A stretch of 45,831 bases of DNA, taken from Chlamydiota bacterium (GTDB lineage Bacteria; Chlamydiota; Chlamydiia; Chlamydiales; SLFE01). Under the pieces are notes generated by a model. The model was given only the letters and a program-made list of their open reading frames with translations, made no database searches and was not told the origin of the DNA. This document shows, piece after piece, positions 1-7,480 of the stretch. The translations under genes were made by a program, and so were the position numbers. The DNA lies in contig JAAKFL010000002.1 in the NCBI GenBank assembly GCA_011065065.1, forward strand, positions 1 through 45,831, written 5' to 3'. How positions within the stretch are numbered: the first letter of the stretch is position 1; each line of letters opens with the position of its first letter.

Positions 1-150
1 CTTCTTCCCATTGCCATGGTGTGGATTGGGAGGTATCACATGAAGTTAGAAGGGCGGCACCTGCTGTTTGGTGGGCGTGGCTTACTTTCGTTTTTATTGA
101 TCTTCACGATCTTTATCATGGCGCTTGAGTGCTGGCATCTAATAAGTTAA
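1..150 (+). CDS. C-terminal fragment of an inner-membrane amino-acid permease (TyrP/Mtr-like), partial
   Basis: An open frame enters from the left edge and stops with TAA at 148-150, giving the last 49 residues of a protein. The piece reads LPIAMVWIGRYHMKLEG, then a basic stretch ending GGRG, then a hydrophobic segment (LLSFLLIFTIFIMALE) that would be a last transmembrane helix. The order 'LP-hydrophobic-basic loop-GG-final helix' resembles the C-terminus of the aromatic amino-acid permease (HAAAP) family, of which chlamydiae keep TyrP copies. That family match is from memory of the pattern and rests on a short piece. The gene converges on the GT92 gene at 147-1025 and their stop codons overlap by a few bases, leaving no room for a separate terminator. 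Confidence 0.55.
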   Translation, partial: LLPIAMVWIGRYHMKLEGRHLLFGGRGLLSFLLIFTIFIMALECWHLIS

Positions 151-1025
151 GGTCCACCAAAGACGGCATCTCTCAGAAAAGGTTCATAAAACAGCATGGT
201 ATCATCGAGTACGTCGTTGTAAATATTCTGGTAGTACTCTTTTTCTTTCTCCGTCCATGGCCTTTTATAGAGACGCTGCTGTCTTTCATGCTTCACGCTC
301 ATCAGAAAATCAATATCTCTTGTCCAATAATGATTTAAGATAATCGGAGGATATTCCTCCAACCCTTCGTTGTAATACGCAGTTTTGTAACTTGGGATCA
401 ATTCACAAATATGAACATCTCCTTTCAAAACTGCCTTCGGCTTCACAATGCATTTGGATTTATTCACTTTACCAGGAACAAATTCTTCTCGGTACAGAAG
501 GGTCTCAATCAACAGTTTATCACTGGGAATTTTTTCTACATTTGACGTCCCATAATACCGCCACATCACCACAATTTGACCATATTCTTCATGGTCCTCC
601 AGAAAATCGATAAGAGAATAATGCTCAAGGGGAACAAAAAATTCATCAATGTCGATAATCGCAAGCCATCGTGTCTCCGTTTTGGCCTTTTCAAGGGCAT
701 TATCAACAGCCACATACTGAGCGCCCACCCAACTGGAACTACGTGAAGAAGGCCAATCGATAAGATCTACCTCCCCTGAGTCAACGTAAGGTTGAAGGAC
801 TTCTAAATAATGATCCTCACTGCTGTTATTATAGAGATAAAAATGCTCGACGCCAATGAGCTTATGATATTCAATCCACTCCTTTAAATATGGAGCCTCC
901 TGATTAAACATGGCGGTGACGGAAATAAAATACTTATATTTATTTTTTCGTGGCTTTTCAAGAAATTGGGAAAAGACTTGAGTTGGAATTAACAAACATA
1001 AAACAATCAGAATCCACTTTCTCAT
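147..1025 (-). CDS. Exported glycosyltransferase family 92-like protein (copy 2)
   Basis: 292 residues with an N-terminal signal-like segment (MRKWILIVLCLLIPTQVFSQ), suggesting export to the periplasm or beyond. The body matches the GT92/DUF23-type pattern: VTAMFNQEAPYLKEWIEYH near residue 37, GVEHFYLYNN, then WLAIIDIDEFFVP, where the DxD-like IDIDEF is the likely metal/sugar-nucleotide site, and later LNHYWTRDIDFL. GT92 enzymes transfer hexoses, often galactose, to glycans; the acceptor here is unknown. It is the second gene of a tandem pair: its ATG overlaps the TGA of the upstream paralogue by four bases, so the two are probably cotranslated. Sequence similarity to that neighbour runs the whole length, indicating gene duplication. 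No DxD or WTRD residue appears lost. An exported GT92 is unusual, because most bacterial glycosyltransferases act in the cytosol, so a secreted effector-like role is possible. Confidence 0.8.
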   Translation of the reverse strand: MRKWILIVLCLLIPTQVFSQFLEKPRKNKYKYFISVTAMFNQEAPYLKEWIEYHKLIGVEHFYLYNNSSEDHYLEVLQPYVDSGEVDLIDWPSSRSSSWVGAQYVAVDNALEKAKTETRWLAIIDIDEFFVPLEHYSLIDFLEDHEEYGQIVVMWRYYGTSNVEKIPSDKLLIETLLYREEFVPGKVNKSKCIVKPKAVLKGDVHICELIPSYKTAYYNEGLEEYPPIILNHYWTRDIDFLMSVKHERQQRLYKRPWTEKEKEYYQNIYNDVLDDTMLFYEPFLRDAVFGGP

Positions 1026-1906
1026 AATGACTCCTTAAATATCGTTTCTCGAAGAGCCGGGACAAAACGCATCATCGTCAGATCTTCAACTTGGTTATAA
1101 GCATTGACTCTATGTTCAAGCTCCTCTTCAGTCCATGGCTTTTGATGGAGCCGTTCTTGCCGTTCACGCTTCACATCTTCTAGAAATTCGATGTCACGTG
1201 TCCAGTAATGATGAATCAACAAAGGAGGATACTCTTCCTGTGCTTTCGCCAAATTCAAACACATTCCCCCTTCTCTGATTCCACAATCATGAACGTTGGG
1301 ATAGAGAACAGTTTGAGGCTTCACAATCGCTTTATGAAGCCAAATTTCACCTGGAACAAAAGAGGTTCTTCGGATCAGGGTCTCGACCATCAACTTGTCT
1401 TCAGGAATTCTTTCCACCCATGAAGTCCCAAAAAATCGCCACATAACAAGAATTTGATTATACTGATTCTCATTCTCAGCCAGAAAGTCAATGAGAGTGT
1501 TTTGGCTATTAGGAACGATAAACTCATCAATATCAATAATGGCTAACCATCGGCTTGATAATTTTGCACGGTCCACAGCGTCTTTGATCGCTTTTATTTG
1601 ATAGTGAGTCCAATCCCTTTTAGGATCAGAAGGCCACCAAAAATACTCCACCTCCCCCGACTCAATATAAGGCGCTAACACAGTTAAAAAATCATCGGTG
1701 CTGTTATTGTTGTAGAGATAAAAGTGCTCGACCCCAACTAACTTGTGGTATTCAATCCATTCTTTTAAAAAACGAGCCTCCTGCTGAAACATGGCACAGG
1801 CCGACAAGTAATACTTCTGTTTACAATGCTCTGGCCCATTTAAAAATTGAGCAGTCAGCTGTACGGGAAAAAATAGAATGATTAACAACAACAAATTCCG
1901 TCGCAT
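1022..1906 (-). CDS. Exported glycosyltransferase family 92-like protein (copy 1)
   Basis: 294 residues, paralogous to the next gene downstream. A hydrophobic N-terminus (MRRNLLLLIILFFPVQLTAQ) looks like a cleavable signal peptide. Conserved blocks are CAMFQQEARFLKEWIEYHK (about residue 37), GVEHFYLYNNNSTDDFL, WLAIIDIDEFIVP (the DxD-type motif) and IHHYWTRDIEFLEDVKRERQ. The start ATG at 1904-1906 follows AAAGGATAAAGAGTT, a fair ribosome-binding site. The gene ends in an ATGA overlap with copy 2, so the two form a transcription unit whose promoter should lie in 1907-2081, shared divergently with the lipoprotein gene at 2082. Compared with copy 2 it has extra cysteines in the middle (HDCGIREGGMCLN), a possible disulfide consistent with export. 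Substrate and acceptor are not deducible. Confidence 0.8.
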   Translation of the reverse strand: MRRNLLLLIILFFPVQLTAQFLNGPEHCKQKYYLSACAMFQQEARFLKEWIEYHKLVGVEHFYLYNNNSTDDFLTVLAPYIESGEVEYFWWPSDPKRDWTHYQIKAIKDAVDRAKLSSRWLAIIDIDEFIVPNSQNTLIDFLAENENQYNQILVMWRFFGTSWVERIPEDKLMVETLIRRTSFVPGEIWLHKAIVKPQTVLYPNVHDCGIREGGMCLNLAKAQEEYPPLLIHHYWTRDIEFLEDVKRERQERLHQKPWTEEELEHRVNAYNQVEDLTMMRFVPALRETIFKESL

Positions 1907-2081
1907 AACTCTTTATCCTTTTAGCAAAGGATTTTATAACATAATCATTGTTAAAGGTCTAAATGATTTTTTTTCATAGCCCTTCCCGGATGAATAATAA
2001 CAAAATTCGATACCGTTCTTTTCAAATAAAGAACAAAAGCTTACACTATGTATTTAGTGAAATAAACCGGAGCTCTTATTC

Positions 2082-2891
2082 ATGCGTCTAGTAATAGCCT
2101 TACTATTAACTCTTTTTTTAACGGGATGTCGTTGGGAAAGTGACACTTACTGCGATCCTAGTTTGAAAAATCTCCCAGCTCGTCCGGATGATGAAACCAT
2201 GTATTATCAGCATGAACTGTGTAAAGTGATCAATGAGTATGCGACTGAATTAGAGTGGTATCATCAGGTTTGGTTAGAACATTCCTATGCGAAAAGAGAT
2301 GATGATGGGCAGTTTATTGTTTGGGTGGACTTTACCTCCCAAGCTAATGAGGACATTCCTAATGCACGGAGACTATCAGTCAGAGTGATTGATGGTTTGA
2401 TTGACAAGTTGAATGAAAGTGAGATCCTTAGGAATGCCCAACCAGGACCTTTTACTTTTGAGCATATTTATTTTAGCTTGGAGTACAAAAGTTTTTACGG
2501 GAAGTATAATGATTCCCTGCTTGTGGGGCGATCTGAGTTAAAGTATGGTTATCTCAATGTATTTTATGCGCACGATGCCTTCCAAGTCGAGCCAATCGTT
2601 TACCACAAACATACCGAACCTTATGAGATCTCTAGGTGCATTGTGGCAACTCAAGACGAAACTCATAAGAGGTTAAAGCCGACTGGAGAAAGCATTTTTG
2701 ATCGTATGGTGAGTCCAGAAGACTGGATGTCTGGGGATCCGGAATATGTCCGAAAACCCCCTGAAGAGTTTAAATCCTATGAGTATGATTATCGCAGTAC
2801 TCTGTCAAATTATCCCAAATATGCGGAGACATTGCCATCTGGTGAAATCAAAACATCTGATGAGAAGTCGACGAGCTCCAATCGGAGATAA
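2082..2891 (+). CDS. Putative lipoprotein of unknown function
   Basis: 269 residues. It begins MRLVIALLLTLFLTGCRWES, a lipoprotein signal peptide with lipobox LTGC and the lipidated Cys at residue 16, so it is probably anchored in a membrane facing the periplasm. I do not recognise the mature part. It is rich in Tyr, Glu and Asp, has no transmembrane segment after the signal, and ends in a Ser/Lys-rich tail (EKSTSSNRR). CGGAG about ten bases upstream of the ATG supports the start. It is transcribed divergently from the GT92 pair. Just after its TAA lies a short GCCGCAGATGAACGC repeat and then a long CAGGAT-type hairpin separating it from the convergent nnr gene. Confidence 0.7.
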   Translation: MRLVIALLLTLFLTGCRWESDTYCDPSLKNLPARPDDETMYYQHELCKVINEYATELEWYHQVWLEHSYAKRDDDGQFIVWVDFTSQANEDIPNARRLSVRVIDGLIDKLNESEILRNAQPGPFTFEHIYFSLEYKSFYGKYNDSLLVGRSELKYGYLNVFYAHDAFQVEPIVYHKHTEPYEISRCIVATQDETHKRLKPTGESIFDRMVSPEDWMSGDPEYVRKPPEEFKSYEYDYRSTLSNYPKYAETLPSGEIKTSDEKSTSSNRR

Positions 2892-2894
2892 AGT

Positions 2895-2923
2895 AGCCGC
2901 AGATGAACGCTGATGGCCGCATC
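2895..2923. repeat. Dispersed GCCGCAGATGAACGC-type repeat fragment
   Basis: AGCCGCAGATGAACGCTGAT begins four bases after the stop codon of the lipoprotein gene. Similar words recur at 16829-16874 (GCAGATAGACACAGATGGCC) and 35986-36034 (AGCCACAGATGAACGCTGAG), each time at the 3' end of a gene. Confidence 0.6.
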
Positions 2924-2944
2924 TTTTGCTTGACGATAAAAAAA

Positions 2945-3033
2945 CAGGATTAACAGGATCGTAAACGACAGGATTAACAGGATCCTTCTCCTATATCCTG
3001 TTTATCCTGTCGTTTACGATCCTGTTAATCCTG
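2945..3033. repeat. Long hairpin of CAGGAT/ATCCTG repeats between convergent genes
   Basis: Arms 2945-2983 and 2995-3033 (39 bp each) are inverted copies with one mismatch, separated by 11 bases. Each arm is itself a tandem array of the word ACAGGATTA. It lies between the 3' ends of the lipoprotein gene and nnr, where it could stop transcription from both sides. Relatives occur at 5738, 17043, 18728 and 32214. Confidence 0.85.
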
Positions 3034-3103
3034 ATATTTTTACCAAAACATTTGAAATTAATAGATTGTCAATTAAAGCCTTTCGCACTCCAAGAAATTT
3101 TTA

Positions 3104-4603
3104 TTAATCCATCATTTCCCAAAAGGCAGAGGGTAAGGCTTCGATGATATCCGAAGCGACCATCGAATAAGGGGTCTTCTCCGTGGCCGCTATTTCACCT
3201 GCTAAACCATGCGTGAAGACTCCATATATCGCTGCATGATAAGGTGTTAGCCCCTGACTGATCAACGAAGCTATCAGTCCTGTCAAGACATCACCACTTC
3301 CCGCTGTGGCCATGCCAGGGGTTCCCGTCGGGTTCACCCAAGTAGGCTCACCAGGATGAAAGATCCAACTTGGTCCCCCCTTCAATATCAGTGTCACCTG
3401 CTTTTTTTCACAATAGTCACGACAGGCATCAAGAAAATCCGCAGTGATACTTTTTGGTGAAGGAACTCTTAATAGCCGTGCCATTTCTCCGCTATGCGGA
3501 GTCAACACGGTCTGCTTCGGCAACGCAATTTCATGCTCAGATAAAATGGTCAAAGCATCGGCATCAATCACACAAGGCGTTTCGATCCGTGGCAACACGT
3601 TTTTACATAAATTTACTGTAGCTTCAGTACGGCCAATTCCCGGCCCGAAAAATACCGCTTTCCCGTGATTGAGATTTTCTACAATACCATCATAATCATT
3701 CGTTTGATAAGGTAGCTTGATCAATTCGTAAGGACTTGACGAAAGCTCCGCTTCCATTCCCACAGGATGCAGCAAACGCATCATCCCTGCTCCGCCTCTA
3801 AGTGCTGCAAAAGAAGCCAATAGAGCCGCTCCCGGCATACTCGGAGACCCCGCAAGACCGATTACCACCCCTGCTTGATATTTGTGGCGATTGCGTGTGA
3901 TCGGAGGTCGCAGCTCTTCGCACTGTTCCAGTGTGATCAAACGATAACTCGACTTCGCTTGATCGATATACTTTTGTTCTAAACCAAAATTAACATGAGT
4001 TAAGTTGCCCACATGATTCCAACCACCTTCCAAAAAGAATCCTTGCTTGGGCAAACCAAGATAAATGGTTTCGGTAGCGTGCAACCCTTCCCCTTCTCCG
4101 GTTTCTCCATTCAATCCCGAAGGGATATCAATGGCAATCGTCGGAAGCTCCGATTCGTTCACCATTTTCACAACCGATTGATAAGGTTCGCGCAACTCTC
4201 CGTGAAATCCTGTTCCAAACATCCCATCCACAATGACATCACATTGGTCAAAAAGAACATCGTAATTAGGATCTTTGTCGATGATCATTCCACCCGATGC
4301 CTCAAAACGTTTGTGATTCTTTTGACAGAGAGGAGAACACTCGCTGATCGGAGCCAATTGCAGAGCGGCAACGTGATATCCCCAAGACTTAAGACAGGTC
4401 CCGGCCACATAAGCATCGCCACTATTATTGCCTTTGGCACAAAGAAGAAGAATCCGTTTTCCTAAACGGAGATCCTGACAAAACTGTAAAACCGCTTCTG
4501 CCACTCCTTGCCCCGCAGCTTCCATAAAAAGCTCCTCGCTCGCCCCTTCGCTATAAGCGACCGACTCGATTCGGGCCATTTCCTTCGGAGTGACAATTTT
4601 CAT
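3104..4603 (-). CDS. nnr: Bifunctional NAD(P)H-hydrate repair enzyme (epimerase + dehydratase)
   Basis: 499 residues, normal for the fused Nnr family. The N-terminal YjeF_N epimerase domain (about 1-215) shows KGNNSGDA at 57-64, VDGMFGTGF near 125-133 and DIPSGL at 159-164. The C-terminal ADP/ATP-dependent dehydratase domain (about 225-499) shows NRHKYQAGVVIGLAGS near 238, GPGIGR near 320, LTPHSGEMARLL near 367, and the nucleotide-binding GTPGMATAGSGDVL at 427-440 with the catalytic Asp. Together they interconvert R/S NAD(P)HX and dehydrate the S form back to NAD(P)H in the cytosol. One deviation: the epimerase loop is GNNSGDA rather than the common GNNGGDG. The start overlaps the stop of gpsA by four bases, so the two are probably cotranscribed from upstream of gpsA. 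Confidence 0.95.
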   Translation of the reverse strand: MKIVTPKEMARIESVAYSEGASEELFMEAAGQGVAEAVLQFCQDLRLGKRILLLCAKGNNSGDAYVAGTCLKSWGYHVAALQLAPISECSPLCQKNHKRFEASGGMIIDKDPNYDVLFDQCDVIVDGMFGTGFHGELREPYQSVVKMVNESELPTIAIDIPSGLNGETGEGEGLHATETIYLGLPKQGFFLEGGWNHVGNLTHVNFGLEQKYIDQAKSSYRLITLEQCEELRPPITRNRHKYQAGVVIGLAGSPSMPGAALLASFAALRGGAGMMRLLHPVGMEAELSSSPYELIKLPYQTNDYDGIVENLNHGKAVFFGPGIGRTEATVNLCKNVLPRIETPCVIDADALTILSEHEIALPKQTVLTPHSGEMARLLRVPSPKSITADFLDACRDYCEKKQVTLILKGGPSWIFHPGEPTWVNPTGTPGMATAGSGDVLTGLIASLISQGLTPYHAAIYGVFTHGLAGEIAATEKTPYSMVASDIIEALPSAFWEMMD

Positions 4604-5604
4604 AAGTGTTCCTCTTTCACATCCCGCTGCATCAAATAGGTAATCGCATCTTCAAGCTTGAGCTCATTGTGCAAAACCTTATGCAACCCTTCCGTAATCG
4701 GCATCTGAACTTCAGTCTCCTGGCTCAACTTAAGAGCCGCCTGGCATGAATAATACCCCTCGACAATCGTTCCAATTTCCTTTTGGGCCTGCTCGACCGA
4801 TCTACCCTGAGCAATCAATTGCCCAAACCGAAAATTCCGGCTTAAGGGAGAACTGCAGGTCATACTCAAATCACCCATTCCTGCAAGTCCACTAAAGGTC
4901 TCTGGACGACATCCTTTCGCCACAGCCAACTTCCGGATCTCGTGCAAACCCCGGGTCATCAGCGCCGCTTTTGCACTACTTCCCATATTTAACGCATCGG
5001 CCATTCCACAGCAAATCGCAATGATGTTTTTCAAGGCTCCCGCCAGGGCAATTCCCTCAATATCGGAATTCGGATAAACCCGAAGTGTCTCAGTGGTAAA
5101 GACTTCACAAATCTGATTCATGAGATCAAAGTCAAAACTCGTCCCGACTATCGAAGTGGGAAGTCCATGAATGATTTCTTGAGCAAAACTTGGTCCACTG
5201 ATCATCCCCACAAAACGCTTGTAATCAGAACCTAAGACATCCACTACCACATCGGGGAGAGTCAATCCCGAATCAATTTCAATCCCCTTTGAGGTCAAAA
5301 CCAAGGGACGACGATCGGTAAGGTATTTTTTTAATTCTGTGAGAACGGGCCTTAACCCACCAGTGGTCACAGATTCCACAATCATATCGGAGTCCTTTAA
5401 GGCCTCTTCAAGAGATGTGGTGAAAGTGATGGACTCTGGAGCGATAAAATCGGGATAGATGGGGTGAATTCTCGTTTGTTTCAGTTGGGCGCAAAGATCT
5501 GCGTCAATTGTCCACGCCACTACCTGGTGGCCCTTTTTGGCCAATAATGTCGCTAAACAAAAACCCCAACTTCCTGTACCTAAATAGCTTATTTTCATAT
5601 ACAT
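4600..5604 (-). CDS. gpsA: NAD(P)-dependent glycerol-3-phosphate dehydrogenase
   Basis: 334 residues, the usual GpsA length. It reduces dihydroxyacetone phosphate to sn-glycerol 3-phosphate for phospholipid synthesis. The Rossmann motif is GTGSWGFCLA at residues 9-18 (family GAGSWGTALA). Other family blocks are TSKGIE, MISGPSFAQEI, LAGALKNIIAI with the catalytic Lys, and GLAGMGDLSMTCSSPLSRNFRFG in the C-terminal domain. Two starts are possible: the ATG at 5604 or the in-frame ATG two codons later (5598), giving MKISYLGTG, which matches the family N-terminus better; neither has a strong ribosome-binding site. It is the first gene of a gpsA-nnr pair. A perfect 12-bp hairpin and a CAGGAT hairpin lie upstream, between it and the end of recD. 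Confidence 0.96.
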   Translation of the reverse strand: MYMKISYLGTGSWGFCLATLLAKKGHQVVAWTIDADLCAQLKQTRIHPIYPDFIAPESITFTTSLEEALKDSDMIVESVTTGGLRPVLTELKKYLTDRRPLVLTSKGIEIDSGLTLPDVVVDVLGSDYKRFVGMISGPSFAQEIIHGLPTSIVGTSFDFDLMNQICEVFTTETLRVYPNSDIEGIALAGALKNIIAICCGMADALNMGSSAKAALMTRGLHEIRKLAVAKGCRPETFSGLAGMGDLSMTCSSPLSRNFRFGQLIAQGRSVEQAQKEIGTIVEGYYSCQAALKLSQETEVQMPITEGLHKVLHNELKLEDAITYLMQRDVKEEHL

Positions 5605-5666
5605 CGATTGGTTAATTTTGTCCCATTATAACAATTAGGGGTCTTTTGGGAAACATCTAAACTTGA

Positions 5667-5702
5667 GTGACTATTCACAACATGTACGTGGTGAATAGTC
5701 AC
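5667..5702. other. Perfect 12-bp inverted repeat upstream of gpsA
   Basis: GTGACTATTCAC (5667-5678) and GTGAATAGTCAC (5691-5702) are exact reverse complements separated by 12 bases. It lies 63 bases before the gpsA start and 126 bases after the recD end on the same strand. No T-run follows on the minus strand, so it could be an operator for gpsA as easily as a recD terminator. Confidence 0.6.
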
Positions 5703-5737
5703 TTTGATTTTTAAATTTCAAAGAAAAATTATAATTA

Positions 5738-5824
5738 CATCCTGTCCATCCTAACAATCCTTTTTATCCTGTTACCCTGTGCTAAAAAAAACAGGATATA
5801 AGGATAGTCATGATTAACAGGATC
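5738..5824. repeat. CAGGAT/ATCCTG hairpin, imperfect member
   Basis: ATCCTGTCCATCCTAACAAT at left and ATAAGGATAGTCATGATT with AACAGGAT at right form an imperfect inverted repeat around CTAAAAAAAA. It ends three bases before the recD stop codon. It belongs to the same dispersed family as 2945-3033 but its arms have diverged. Confidence 0.7.
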
Positions 5825-5827
5825 AGA

Positions 5828-7480
5828 TTATTTCCCAACTCCAGAATAACGAACGCTCCTCTTCTCGATTGTCGCCCGCAATGTATCATCCGATCCCCAA
5901 ATGTCCACCTGCTTCCGAGCTCGTGTCACCCCAGTATAAAAGACTTCGCGACCAAAAATCTCGGCCCCCTGTGGCATCAGAAGCGCAACGTGATCAAACT
6001 CGCTCCCCTGACTTTTATGCACTGACATACAATAAGCATACTCAAAATTCGGTAACAGAATACTCGGAATCTTTTTCAACCCTTTCTCGACATCCAAAAA
6101 TATCGCAGTGTCTCCGTTCACCAAGACACCTGTATCCCCATTAAACAACCCAAAACGTGAATCGTTTTTCGTAATCATTATGGGCCGTGCAAAATCATTC
6201 TTCAGATTCTCAAAAATCTTTTGATTGAGACTGTCAACTCCGAATAACCCTCGCCGCAATGGGCTCAAAAGACAAAACGATTCCAAATAAGCTTTAATAG
6301 ACTCATAAGAAAGATCTTTCAGTTTTGGCTGAAGCTCTGATGCATACAGAACAATGTCTTGTAATAACTGGGAAATTCTTTCGGAATTAAAAGAGAGCTT
6401 TGTCACTCCCCGATCTTGTGAATTAAGAAGAAATAGCGATTTGTCCACATCCCCTTCATAAATCGCTTCCGACAAGTCACGAATTCCCTGCAGTTCGACT
6501 CGAATGCAATGTGTGAGTTCTCCCACCTCTTCTAACAGTCCGATCATATCAGTAAATAACGACCCCGCCTCAACCGGAGGCAATTGGTGAGAATCACCCA
6601 GTAACACCAAACGAGCTCCGTTCTTCACACACGACAACAACTGTGACATCATATGCACATCAATCATAGAACATTCGTCAACAATGATCACATCCTCCGA
6701 AAGAGGTCGCCCCTGACGAACTCCAGGCCGGATTCCCAGCAACGAATGAAGGGTCTGCGCTCGAAGCGTTTGAAATCCTTCCAAAGAATCACAAACTCGT
6801 TGAAAACTCTTCTGCAAGTTGATCGCGGCTTTTCCAGTTGGAGCAGTCAAAATGAATCTAGCTTTACTTTTTTGGTCAGGAGTAAATGCATCCCACAATA
6901 CTTGAATGAGAACTCCTGCTGCATGGGTTTTGCCGGTTCCAGGGCCTCCAGATATCACAGAAAGCGAATTCCAACAGGCAATTTGAATCGCTTTAGCTTG
7001 TTCAGGGAGAAGTTTCAAATTTGTAATATCAGGTTCTGGAATGGTTAATGAAGGTTGATGTTCGATTAATCTTTCAAAATGATGAATAAATAGCTTTTCA
7101 CATTGGTAATATTTTGGAAGATAGTAACGATGCGCTTCATGCTTTACAGGGATGTCGGGAAGGTTTTTTACGGCATTCAGTAAATGAGCTTCGACATCAT
7201 CCTTCAAGTTGTTCCACAAGGAACAAGGTTTAGGAATCACTTGATCTTCAATAGACACACATAAATTTCCTTGTCTTGTGGCTTGAGACAAGTAACAAAG
7301 AAACAGATAAACGTTTTCATGAGAATTTTTCGGAGCCGTTTTAAATGCAAGTTCCAAGTCAACAGAATCGATAAAACCTTGTTCAAATAGTGATTTCAGG
7401 AGGGAATATTGAGACAGTAAATCTGATTGATCCCTTCCTTCATATGTGGATAAAAGTTTTTGCGCTATTCCATACATCAT
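5828..7480 (-). CDS. recD: RecBCD exonuclease V alpha subunit (5'-3' helicase)
   Basis: About 550 residues from the ATG at 7480; E. coli RecD has 608. It is an SF1 helicase with Walker A GGPGTGKTHA, Walker B VDECSM, motif III GDSHQLPPVEAG, and C-terminal YAYCMSVHKSQGSEFD and YTGVTRARKQV. An upstream in-frame TTG at 7498 exists, but the ATG at 7480 overlaps the recB stop as TGATG and is preceded by GGGGAG; a second ATG follows at once. It is the last gene of recC-recB-recD and supplies the 5'-3' motor of the double-strand-break repair complex. The N-terminal 150 residues are poorly conserved, as expected for RecD. Confidence 0.95.
   Translation of the reverse strand: MMYGIAQKLLSTYEGRDQSDLLSQYSLLKSLFEQGFIDSVDLELAFKTAPKNSHENVYLFLCYLSQATRQGNLCVSIEDQVIPKPCSLWNNLKDDVEAHLLNAVKNLPDIPVKHEAHRYYLPKYYQCEKLFIHHFERLIEHQPSLTIPEPDITNLKLLPEQAKAIQIACWNSLSVISGGPGTGKTHAAGVLIQVLWDAFTPDQKSKARFILTAPTGKAAINLQKSFQRVCDSLEGFQTLRAQTLHSLLGIRPGVRQGRPLSEDVIIVDECSMIDVHMMSQLLSCVKNGARLVLLGDSHQLPPVEAGSLFTDMIGLLEEVGELTHCIRVELQGIRDLSEAIYEGDVDKSLFLLNSQDRGVTKLSFNSERISQLLQDIVLYASELQPKLKDLSYESIKAYLESFCLLSPLRRGLFGVDSLNQKIFENLKNDFARPIMITKNDSRFGLFNGDTGVLVNGDTAIFLDVEKGLKKIPSILLPNFEYAYCMSVHKSQGSEFDHVALLMPQGAEIFGREVFYTGVTRARKQVDIWGSDDTLRATIEKRSVRYSGVGK

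Noticed and set aside
4013..4465. 150-codon open frame on the + strand
   Set aside because: Antisense to the well-supported nnr gene.
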